Origin: Chitinimonas viridis
GTDB lineage: Bacteria > Pseudomonadota > Gammaproteobacteria > Burkholderiales > Chitinimonadaceae
Direction of reading: 5' to 3'
Assembly (NCBI RefSeq): GCF_030409555.1
Contig: NZ_JAUFPU010000001.1
Location: 124,001-188,000, forward strand
DNA: 64,000 nt
Made by a program: the position numbers and the translations under genes. The notes beneath the pieces were generated by a model. It ran no database searches. It saw only the letters and a program-made list of their open reading frames with translations, and was not told the origin of the DNA. The first letter of the stretch is position 1. Every line of letters begins with the position of its first letter. Of this stretch, positions 46,500 to 54,346 are shown piece by piece.

Positions 46500-47684
46500 C
46501 TACTCCGTTAGCCACTGCCGCAGCAAGCCATAGACGCGCTCATCGTGCAGCAGGCCCATATGCCCCACCGCCCCCAGGCGTACCCGGGCAATATCGCCAT
46601 GCAGACCGGTTTCGGTGGCGCTGCCCAAGGTGACCAAGCCATCACCCAGCAGGTGGCCAAGCAGATGGTTGGGATTGGTGTGCAGATTCCCGGCGATAAA
46701 GCGATAGGCGATGCCCTCCAGCAAGGGAGGGGTCTTACCCTGCCAGGCGGGGCTACGCAAGCCCTGCCCCAGGTTTTTGATGCCTATGCTGCGCGTTTGC
46801 GCTATGCGCCCCAAGGGTGCGGTAATGGGTATGGCATTGAGTGCCAAGGTAGCCAGCCTGCCCAGTTGCTCCAGCCGGGCACCTTGGTGCGGTGATCCCA
46901 GGCAGATAACCTTGCTGACCTTGGGCAACCAGGCCAGTTGCTGTTCGTGTGCATGCTGGCACGCCGCGCGCGCCAGCAAGCCCCCCATGCTGTGCCCCAG
47001 CAGCACGATCTCGTCCAGCCCGCCGGGCCAGCTAAGGCTCAGCATGGTCAGCAGCGCGGCCAGGCGCTGGCTGTTGTCATCTATCGCCAAACCGCTGTTG
47101 TAACGTACATACAAGGGAGCATAACCGAGGTCCGCCTCAAGCCGGTTGCCATAGCCCGCCGCCATGGCCGGGCCAGGCGACCAGCAAGATTCATCACAGC
47201 TGAGGCCATGTATCAACAGACACACCCGCCTGGGTGGCTTGGGCCACAAGGCGGTCAGTTCATTGGGTGCCACCGATATCGGCCTGCCATCGGCAAACAG
47301 CCCCATCTGGTAGCCCAGGCGGCTATCGCTGTCGGCCAGATGGTCACCGAACACCCCATTGACGGCACTGCGCACCCCCACGGCCAGGCGCCCGGCAGGC
47401 CCGTCGGGTGCAGGCAGCAGCCTGTCTGAGGCCAGAATGGCGCGGCTCCCTAGGCTGGCGACTGCGCCATAGACCTTGCCCGCAATGCCGTCATGCACCA
47501 CCTGTACCAAGCGGGATGGCAGAGCCAGAAAAGGTATCCTGGCCAGCACCGAGAACGGTACTCGGGCAATGGCATGGTGCATTTCCGCCACTCTGGCCGT
47601 AGTCTCAGTCAAGGCCTGTGCAAGCAAGGGGGCGTAGCCGCTATCGTCTGGCTGCGAAGGCGCTTCGGCGTGGGTATTGGGCAT
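46500..47684 (-). CDS. alpha/beta hydrolase, lipase-like
   Basis: 394 aa. ATG at 47684 has AAGG 5 nt upstream; a GTG two codons earlier is less likely. The N-terminal 140 residues form a helical extension. The hydrolase core has the oxyanion-hole LLIHGLSCDESCW, nucleophile elbow GHSMGG (Ser232), ICLGSPHQGA, and a late GLVTLGSATE/VGHMGLLHD region giving Asp and His. No signal peptide, so probably cytoplasmic or membrane-associated. PGAP1/lipase-like; the true substrate is unknown. It lies in its own unit, flanked by gene-free intervals. Confidence 0.8.
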   Translation of the reverse strand: MPNTHAEAPSQPDDSGYAPLLAQALTETTARVAEMHHAIARVPFSVLARIPFLALPSRLVQVVHDGIAGKVYGAVASLGSRAILASDRLLPAPDGPAGRLAVGVRSAVNGVFGDHLADSDSRLGYQMGLFADGRPISVAPNELTALWPKPPRRVCLLIHGLSCDESCWSPGPAMAAGYGNRLEADLGYAPLYVRYNSGLAIDDNSQRLAALLTMLSLSWPGGLDEIVLLGHSMGGLLARAACQHAHEQQLAWLPKVSKVICLGSPHQGARLEQLGRLATLALNAIPITAPLGRIAQTRSIGIKNLGQGLRSPAWQGKTPPLLEGIAYRFIAGNLHTNPNHLLGHLLGDGLVTLGSATETGLHGDIARVRLGAVGHMGLLHDERVYGLLRQWLTE

Positions 47685-47880
47685 GATCACCTTCCGGAGA
47701 GAAATTCGCGTACCCTCAAGGCATCGGTACGCAGCAGCTAATTGCGGCCAATCAGCACAACAATGGCCAGACAGTTCTTGTTCGCCGCTATTGGCACCAC
47801 GCTACGCGCTTTCCAGTCCAATGCAACAAGCTTTTTTTGGGGCGATACCGATACCGCCACCACTTGCCGACCAGAGCAAT

Positions 47881-47910
47881 AAAAAAGCTGCCCTCAGTGA
47901 AGGCAGCTCT
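47881..47910 (-). terminator. terminator of chalcone-isomerase-like gene
   Basis: AGCTGCC/GGCAGCT stem with an 8-nt loop, followed on the minus strand by a T6 run. Confidence 0.85.
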
Positions 47911-47928
47911 TGTTATCGCAGGTAGCGC

Positions 47929-48495
47929 TTACTTGGCGCCCAGCAATTGCTTCTTCAGATCGCCGCTGACAGGATCGCTACCCAGCCAGATCTTGAGCAG
48001 CGCACTGGCGAAATCATCGCCAGCAATGACATCCTTCACTTGGCCCTTGACGGTGATCTGGGTGCCCTTGCCCGGAATGAAGTCGAGGGCGATCACGTCA
48101 CCGGTATTGACCTTCTTCACAGCCTGGAAAATCGCGTTCATTTCCTGGATACGCGGCTTGAACTTGGCAAACTCGGCGCTGCTGGTATTGTCTTCCAGGC
48201 CGTCGATAAAGGACGCGTGCAGGTCTTCTGCATCCACATTTCGCAGCATGGTAATTTGCATGCGGCGCGGGGTGGCCGCGTTGATCACGGCATTGGCGTC
48301 GCCGGACTTCTGCGCCAGGTAGAGCGCGCCGACGTAGACCTTGGCCACGCCATACTTGACCCGTACCCCGCCGCCATTGAGCGCCAGGTCGCTATTGGCC
48401 ACCTTGACGCCATCATCCACCTTCACGCCACCGATTTCGGCAGCGCCTACGGCCATGCTGGCCGCCATCAACATTACTGCAACCGCTTTTTTCAT
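47929..48495 (-). CDS. secreted chalcone-isomerase-like protein
   Basis: 188 aa. Signal peptide (KKAVAVMLMAASMAVGAAE), then a CHI-like fold: GGGVRVKYGVAKVYVGALYLAQKSG; RRMQITMLRNVDAEDLHASFIDGLEDN; IALDFIPGKGTQITVKGQ. Bacterial CHI-like proteins are usually fatty-acid-binding or of unknown role, not flavonoid enzymes. Being next to the fad genes fits a lipid role (inference). GGAGCGAG precedes the ATG. Confidence 0.8.
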   Translation of the reverse strand: MKKAVAVMLMAASMAVGAAEIGGVKVDDGVKVANSDLALNGGGVRVKYGVAKVYVGALYLAQKSGDANAVINAATPRRMQITMLRNVDAEDLHASFIDGLEDNTSSAEFAKFKPRIQEMNAIFQAVKKVNTGDVIALDFIPGKGTQITVKGQVKDVIAGDDFASALLKIWLGSDPVSGDLKKQLLGAK

Positions 48496-48642
48496 ATTTT
48501 CTCGCTCCGTTTCGGTTTGTGCGGACTATGCCGCCAGAAGGGTGTACTGGATAGCCGTGGCAAGCACATGCTGCAATACCTGCAGACCACCCGATGGCCC
48601 TGAAAAGCGTGCCCCGTATCATAGCCGATACAGCGCGGCTGT

Positions 48643-48676
48643 AAAAAAGGCCGGATGGGATTATCCCGTCCGGCCC
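48643..48676 (-). terminator. terminator of fadA
   Basis: GGCCGGA-GGGA pairs with TCCC-TCCGGCC, followed on the minus strand by T6. Confidence 0.9.
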
Positions 48677-48697
48677 TGATTCTGGCTCAAGCTGGCT

Positions 48698-49903
48698 TTA
48701 CAGCGCCTGAATGATGCCTGCGGCGCCCATGCCGGTGCCGATACACATGGTCACCATGCCGTACTTGCCTTGCTGGCCATGGCGACGCATGCCGTGCACC
48801 AGGGTAGCGGTACGAATTGCGCCGGTGGCGCCCAGCGGGTGGCCCAGGGCAATGGCGCCGCCCAGCGGGTTGACCTTGCTGGTATCGAGACCCAGGTCGC
48901 GAATCACGGCCAGCGCCTGTGCGGCGAAGGCTTCGTTCAGCTCCATCCAGGCAATGTCGTCCTGTTTGAGACCGGCTACCTTCAGTGCAGCGGGAATCGC
49001 TTCCTTGGGGCCGATACCCATGATCTCGGGCGGCACACCCTTGACGGCAAAGCCCACATAGCGAGCCAGCGGTACCAGGTTGAACTGCTTGAGTATCTTC
49101 TCAGACACGATCACCACGGCGGCGGCGCCATCGGACATCTGCGAGCTGTTGCCGGCAGTGACCGAACCCTTGGCGGCAAACACCGTCTTGAGCTTGGCCA
49201 GGCCTTCCATATTGGTGCCGGCACGCGGGCCCTCGTCGGTGTCGAGTATCTTCTTGATGATCTCGACTTCGCCGGTGCTCAGGTTGGGATTGCGGTAGAT
49301 GGCTTCGATCGGGCTGATTTCCTGCTTGAACTCGCCACCTTCGATAGCCGCAATGGCGCGGCGGTTGGATTCCACCGCGAAGGCATCCTGATCGTCACGG
49401 CTCACCTGCCACTGCTCGGCCACCTTTTCGGCGGTCAGGCCCATGCCATAGGCAATGCCCAGATTCTCATCCCGTGCAAAGATCTCGGGGTTGAGCGACA
49501 CCTTGTTGCCCATCATGGGCACCAGCGACATCGATTCGGCACCACCGGCGATCACTACATCGGCCTCACCCATGCGGATGCGGTCTGCGGCAATCTGCAC
49601 GGCATTGATGCCGGACGAGCAGTAACGGTTGATGGTCAGGCCGCCGGTAGTGTGTGGCAGGCCAGCCAAGAGGGCCGAGATACGGGCCATGTTGAGGCCT
49701 TGCTCAGCCTCGGGGAAGGCACAGCCGGCGATCACGTCTTCCACCAGGGCCGGGTCCAGCGTCGGCACTTGGGCCATGGCTTCGCGGATGGTGTGAGCCA
49801 ACATGTCGTCGGGGCGGATAAAGCGCATCATGCCGCGCGGGGCTTTGCCAACCGGCGTGCGCGTGGCAGCGACGATATAGGCTTCTTGAACTTGCTTGGT
49901 CAT
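48698..49903 (-). CDS. fadA: acetyl-CoA acyltransferase (3-ketoacyl-CoA thiolase)
   Basis: 401 aa. The start at 49903 has GGAG 7 nt upstream. Thiolase hallmarks: nucleophile Cys in TINRYCSSGINAV, GGAESMS, then NEAFAAQA, GGAIALGHPLGATGAIR and the second catalytic Cys in MVTMCIGTGMGAAGI. It cleaves 3-ketoacyl-CoA in the last beta-oxidation step. It lies 92 bp downstream of the FadB-type gene on the same strand and shares its promoter and PsrA-form site. Confidence 0.96.
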   Translation of the reverse strand: MTKQVQEAYIVAATRTPVGKAPRGMMRFIRPDDMLAHTIREAMAQVPTLDPALVEDVIAGCAFPEAEQGLNMARISALLAGLPHTTGGLTINRYCSSGINAVQIAADRIRMGEADVVIAGGAESMSLVPMMGNKVSLNPEIFARDENLGIAYGMGLTAEKVAEQWQVSRDDQDAFAVESNRRAIAAIEGGEFKQEISPIEAIYRNPNLSTGEVEIIKKILDTDEGPRAGTNMEGLAKLKTVFAAKGSVTAGNSSQMSDGAAAVVIVSEKILKQFNLVPLARYVGFAVKGVPPEIMGIGPKEAIPAALKVAGLKQDDIAWMELNEAFAAQALAVIRDLGLDTSKVNPLGGAIALGHPLGATGAIRTATLVHGMRRHGQQGKYGMVTMCIGTGMGAAGIIQAL

Positions 49904-49995
49904 GTCAGTTCTCCAAATCTGGTACGACTCTCTGGAGAGAGAGGGCCTGCGACTGGCGCAGGCCACCCTCCCCCGTTTCGAGGGGAAGGGTCGAA

Positions 49996-52365
49996 TTAGT
50001 TACGCAGCGGCTTGTTGTACTGGAGCATGTAGGCAATACGCTCCTGGGTCTTCTCGTTCTTGAGCAGGGACAGGAAGCCCTTGCGTTCCAGATCGAGTAT
50101 CCACTGCTCGTCAACCAGCGTACCGGCTTCGACATCACCACCGGTGATGATGTCGGCGATCAGCGCGCCGATATGGTAGTCGTGCTTGGAGATAAAGCCG
50201 CCTTCCATCATGTTGATCAGCTGGCCCTTGATCGAAGCCGCGCCTGAGCGGCCTGCAACTGGGAAGCCCTTGACCTTCAGGGGGGCACGGTAGCCGGATT
50301 CGGCCATGGACAATGCCTGTTGCTTGGCCACGTGCAGCAGCTCGTACTGGTTGAACACGATCACATCCGAGTCACGGAAGAAGCCCAGATGCTTGGCCTC
50401 CTCAGCGCTCTTGGCCACATTGGCGGTGGCGATGGTCATGTAACGATCCTTCAGTGCGGCGAACACGTCACCACGGGCCTCTTGTGCGGCGCGCAGGGCG
50501 AATTCCTTGGTGCCGCCGGCGCCAGGCAGCAGGCCCACGCCCACTTCGACCAGGCCAACATAGCTTTCCAGGTGTGCCACCACGCGGTCAGAGTGCAACG
50601 CCACTTCACAGCCGCCGCCAAACACATAGCCACGGGTTGCCGACACCACCGGAATCTGGCTGTAGCGCAGACGCATGGTCATGGCCTGGAAGTCACTCAG
50701 CATCTTCTCGATGCTGGCCCAGTCACCCGCCATGAAGGCAGGCAGCATGGACGACAGATCGGCGCCGACCGAGAACGGCTCTTCCGGATGCCACACCACC
50801 ACGCCCTTGAACTGGGCTTCGGCAATGTCGATGGACTTGTTGATGCCTTCCAGCACGGCCGGACCAATGGCATGGGCCTTGCTCAGGAAGGAGATCACCA
50901 GCACGCCGTCGCCCGAGGTCCAGGCACGCACGCCCTCGTTCTCGAACACGGTTTCGCCGTACACCGGTGCGGCTTCGCCGACCAGTTGCGCGGGGAACAG
51001 CTGACGCTGGTAGACATCCAGCTTGGAGCGCGGCACCAGCGCGTTCTTGCTGGCGCTGAACGAACCCTCAGGCTGATGCACGCCATCGCGCTCAAACACC
51101 CAGGCAGGCAGGGGCGAGCTGTTGATGGTCTTGCCGGCTTCGATATCGGCCTTCACCCATTCAGCAACCTGTTTCCAGCCAGCGGCCTGCCAGGTCTCGA
51201 ACGGGCCTTCGTTCCAGCCAAAGCCCCAGCGTATGGCCAGGTCAACGTCGCGGGCATTGTCAGCCACGGTGTCGAGATGGAAGGCAATGTAGTGGAACAC
51301 ATCGCGGAAGCAGGCCCACAGGAACTGGGCTTCTGGATGCGCGGATTCGCGCAGCTTGAGCAGACGCTTGCCCGGATCCTTGATCTTCATCAGTTCCTTG
51401 ACCGCGTCGTCGCCCTTCTTGTTGGCTTCGACATAGGCACCGGCAGCAGGATCCAGCACCAGCTTGGTCTTGCCTTCACGCTTGTAGATACCGACCTTGG
51501 TCTTGGCACCCAGCGCGCCTGCTTCGATCAGCTTGGCCAGCCATTGCGGCGACTGGAACAGGCTGTGCCAGGGGTCGTTGGGCAAGGTGTCCTGCATGGT
51601 CTTGACCACATGGGCGAAGGTATCCAGGCCCACCACGTCGGCAGTACGGAAGGTCGCCGACTTCGGGCGGCCCAGGCGCGGGCCGGTCAGGTCGTCAACG
51701 ATGTCGAAGCGGATGCCGAACTTCTCGGCATTGTGGATAGCCGCCAGCATGGAATACACGCCGATGCGGTTGGCCACGAAATTGGGGGTATCCTTGGCGC
51801 GGATCACGCCCTTGCCCAGAGTGGTAGCCAGGAAGGCTTCCAGTTGATCCAGCATCTCGGCATCGCTGGTCACGCAGGGGATGATCTCCACCAGGTGCAT
51901 GTAGCGGGGCGGGTTGAAGAAGTGGATGCCGCAGAAGCGCGCGCGCATGCTTTCAGGGCAGCCCTCGGCCAGCTTGTTGATGCTGAGGCCGGAGGTATTG
52001 GTTGCAAAAATGGTCTGTGCACCCAGGTGCGGAGCAACCTTCTCGTACAGGCCCAGCTTCCAGTCCATGCGCTCGGCGATGGCTTCGATGACCAGATCGC
52101 AATCCTTCAGCAGGTGCAGGTGCTCATCATAGTTGGCCGGGGTGATGAAATCGGCGCGGCCCTTGGAGGACAACGGCGCCGGGTTCTGCTTCTTCAAGGC
52201 TTCGATGGCCTTGAGCGCGATACCGTTCTTGGGGCCTTCCTTGGCCGGGAGGTCGAACAAGATGGCCTCCACATTGGCATTGGCGAGGTGGGCAGCGATC
52301 TGCGCGCCCATCACGCCGGCGCCGAGTACGGCCACCTTGCGGACGATGAATTTGGATTGGGACAT
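49996..52365 (-). CDS. fadB: 3-hydroxyacyl-CoA dehydrogenase/enoyl-CoA hydratase (FadN-type)
   Basis: 789 aa. The N-terminal NAD-binding Rossmann motif is AVLGAGVMGAQIAAHLANA (GAGVMG about 15-20). The 3HCDH domain follows (NTSGLSINKLAEG; HFFNPPRYMHLVEII). The C-terminal enoyl-CoA hydratase/isomerase fold (about 470-700) has GADLSSMLPAFM and RGYVFGGGCEVALHSDRVVAH. The order dehydrogenase-then-hydratase is that of B. subtilis FadN and Ralstonia-type enzymes, opposite to E. coli FadB. It hydrates and oxidises enoyl-CoA. It is first in the operon with fadA; a PsrA-form site lies about 120 bp upstream. Confidence 0.95.
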   Translation of the reverse strand: MSQSKFIVRKVAVLGAGVMGAQIAAHLANANVEAILFDLPAKEGPKNGIALKAIEALKKQNPAPLSSKGRADFITPANYDEHLHLLKDCDLVIEAIAERMDWKLGLYEKVAPHLGAQTIFATNTSGLSINKLAEGCPESMRARFCGIHFFNPPRYMHLVEIIPCVTSDAEMLDQLEAFLATTLGKGVIRAKDTPNFVANRIGVYSMLAAIHNAEKFGIRFDIVDDLTGPRLGRPKSATFRTADVVGLDTFAHVVKTMQDTLPNDPWHSLFQSPQWLAKLIEAGALGAKTKVGIYKREGKTKLVLDPAAGAYVEANKKGDDAVKELMKIKDPGKRLLKLRESAHPEAQFLWACFRDVFHYIAFHLDTVADNARDVDLAIRWGFGWNEGPFETWQAAGWKQVAEWVKADIEAGKTINSSPLPAWVFERDGVHQPEGSFSASKNALVPRSKLDVYQRQLFPAQLVGEAAPVYGETVFENEGVRAWTSGDGVLVISFLSKAHAIGPAVLEGINKSIDIAEAQFKGVVVWHPEEPFSVGADLSSMLPAFMAGDWASIEKMLSDFQAMTMRLRYSQIPVVSATRGYVFGGGCEVALHSDRVVAHLESYVGLVEVGVGLLPGAGGTKEFALRAAQEARGDVFAALKDRYMTIATANVAKSAEEAKHLGFFRDSDVIVFNQYELLHVAKQQALSMAESGYRAPLKVKGFPVAGRSGAASIKGQLINMMEGGFISKHDYHIGALIADIITGGDVEAGTLVDEQWILDLERKGFLSLLKNEKTQERIAYMLQYNKPLRN

Positions 52366-52482
52366 GGTATTCCTCGATTTTGGGGAGTCGATCGGGGGCT
52401 CGCAAAATTCAACCGCGATGTTCTTGGGGGCAAAAACACCCGCCTCAGAGCCTATCCAGTTTGCTTAGTGTAGACATTAATG

Positions 52483-52509
52483 CAAACGTTCGTTTCTGCC
52501 AAGCGCTTG
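52483..52509 (-). promoter_or_regulatory. PsrA-form operator upstream of fadBA
   Basis: CAAAC-GTTC-GTTTC (52483-52496) fits the PsrA box [GC]AAAC-N2-4-GTTT[GC]. It is followed by the perfect palindrome CAAGCGCTTG (52500-52509). Both lie in the 52366-52613 gap between fadB and the fadL terminator. Confidence 0.6.
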
Positions 52510-52613
52510 CTCGATAATTCGACAAACTTGGGCGATTGAATTTTCCCAGCCATCCGTTACAACAGGTTACACCCGGCCAGTTGGCGAGCCGGTTGGCAAG
52601 CCAGTCGGCGGGC

Positions 52614-52652
52614 AAAAAACACCCGCACGGGCCAACTGGCCCGTGCGGGTGT
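52614..52652 (-). terminator. terminator of fadL
   Basis: CACCCGCACGGGCC pairs perfectly with GGCCCGTGCGGGTG (14 bp), followed on the minus strand by a T6 run. Confidence 0.95.
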
Positions 52653-52663
52653 GATCATAATGC

Positions 52664-54151
52664 TTAGAACGCCAGGTTGTACTGAATACCCAGGATGTGC
52701 GAGTACACATCGTAGCGACCCTTGACGGTTGCGCAGCTCGAGGTGTTCTTGGTGCTGTCGCAAACGCCGGGGGCCAGGCCACCGTTATCGTAGTTGTTGA
52801 TGGCCGGCTCGCCGACATGGACATAGGAATAGGCCAGGTCGAAGGAGCTGTGCTTGCTCACCGCCCAGTTGGCACCGACCGAGAACCACTTGCGATCCAT
52901 GTCAGGAATGGAAGGCGTACGGTTATTGTCATTGACCGGCGATTCGTCGTAGGCCAGGCCGGCACGCAGCAACCAGCTATCATTGAGCTTGTAGCTGCCA
53001 CCGAACGAGACCTTGGTGGTGTCTTTCCAATCTTCCGGCGTATTGGACGGCGCCAGACCCGTGGTGAAGTTCACGGTCAGGTCCTGGAAGCGCGAGTGAC
53101 GGGTACGGGTAATGTCGCCCATCAGCGCCAGGCGGTCACCGATCTTCTTGTAGCCGGAAATGGAGATCGACTCCGGCGTATCCACCGCCAGGTTGGCTGC
53201 GCCGTTGACATAGCCACGGGCAATCAGGCCGTTGTATACGGTGCTGCCAACAGCCGGCAAGGCCTTGAGGTTGGCTTCCGGCAGCGTCCACTCAGCCGTA
53301 CCGGTGAGCTTGTGCGAAATCTTGGAACGATAGGCCAGGCCAACACGGGTGCCTTCGTCGATATTGAACATCACACCCATGTTCCAGCCAAAGCCCCAGT
53401 CATCGCCCTTGATCTTGACGCGACCATCGTACTCAGGGTTACCGGGCAGCGGCCCCTTGCCCACGCCAACATTGCCCAACAGTTGCAGCATGGAGGCAGG
53501 CACTTGGCCTGCCTGCACGGCGGGCACCAACGCAGCGATGGCGCCGGTACCGAAATCAGCTGCCTTGATCAGCTTGCCTTCGATATGCTGGGCGGTGATA
53601 CCTGCACCGAACGAGACCTTTTCGTTGACTTTGAGCGAGAACGATGGGTTCAGGGCTATGGTCTTGAGCTCGGTCTTGATGATGTTGTAGCGGCCTACCC
53701 AGTTGTCTTCGTATTCGGTCTTGGAACCGAACGGCACGAACAGGCCGAAGCCCAGGGTGGCGCGATCGCTGAGCTGATGCGACATATAGGCGTGGGGCAC
53801 GCCGGTGGGCTCGACAAAGTCGCCACCGTTGTTGTTCTTTTGCCCATTGGCGGTGCTGCGGCCACCCTGCACCACACCCGGTATCGGGTTGGTGTGCGAG
53901 CCATCGTCGGTGAACTTGCCATTTGGCACTACCACGTTCAACACGCCCGTCATGGTCGTGCCCTTGAGGTTGCTCAGGCCGGCGGGGTTGTAGAACAGGG
54001 TGGAGGCATCTTCTGCCGCCGCACCGGAGGCATTGGCCGTGCCCTGGGCGCTGACCGACTGGGTACCGAAGTGATACCCCGAGGCGTAGGCTTGGTGGGC
54101 GAAAGCAGCGCCAACCAGCAGCGCGGTAACACGAAGTGCGTGCATCGTCAT
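52664..54151 (-). CDS. fadL: FadL-type outer-membrane long-chain fatty-acid transporter
   Basis: 495 aa. The start at 54151 has GGAG 7 nt upstream. Signal peptide RVTALLVGAAFAHQAYASG; the mature N-terminal hatch is SGYHFGTQSVSAQGTANASGAAAEDASTLFYNPAGL, the FadL signature (N-P-A). Barrel strands follow, and the protein ends in Phe (GIQYNLAF). Imports fatty acids across the outer membrane. It lies between fadE and fadBA in the same orientation, with its own terminator. An AAGCGCT-type motif lies upstream. Confidence 0.93.
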   Translation of the reverse strand: MTMHALRVTALLVGAAFAHQAYASGYHFGTQSVSAQGTANASGAAAEDASTLFYNPAGLSNLKGTTMTGVLNVVVPNGKFTDDGSHTNPIPGVVQGGRSTANGQKNNNGGDFVEPTGVPHAYMSHQLSDRATLGFGLFVPFGSKTEYEDNWVGRYNIIKTELKTIALNPSFSLKVNEKVSFGAGITAQHIEGKLIKAADFGTGAIAALVPAVQAGQVPASMLQLLGNVGVGKGPLPGNPEYDGRVKIKGDDWGFGWNMGVMFNIDEGTRVGLAYRSKISHKLTGTAEWTLPEANLKALPAVGSTVYNGLIARGYVNGAANLAVDTPESISISGYKKIGDRLALMGDITRTRHSRFQDLTVNFTTGLAPSNTPEDWKDTTKVSFGGSYKLNDSWLLRAGLAYDESPVNDNNRTPSIPDMDRKWFSVGANWAVSKHSSFDLAYSYVHVGEPAINNYDNGGLAPGVCDSTKNTSSCATVKGRYDVYSHILGIQYNLAF

Positions 54152-54346
54152 TTGTTGTCTCCGTTGTGGTAGGTAAAACAGCTCTTCGGCCGATTCAGCC
54201 AATTCATTCAAGCGCTCGGCCGAGAATGTGGCGAGCATAGCACAGCACCTGTGCGTAATTTGCTGAAAAGCCGCACCAGACTGGGCTGACGCGGCTTTTC
54301 GACTACAGTTTTCGTTGGTTTTTCACACCCACGAATAAGCTAGGTA

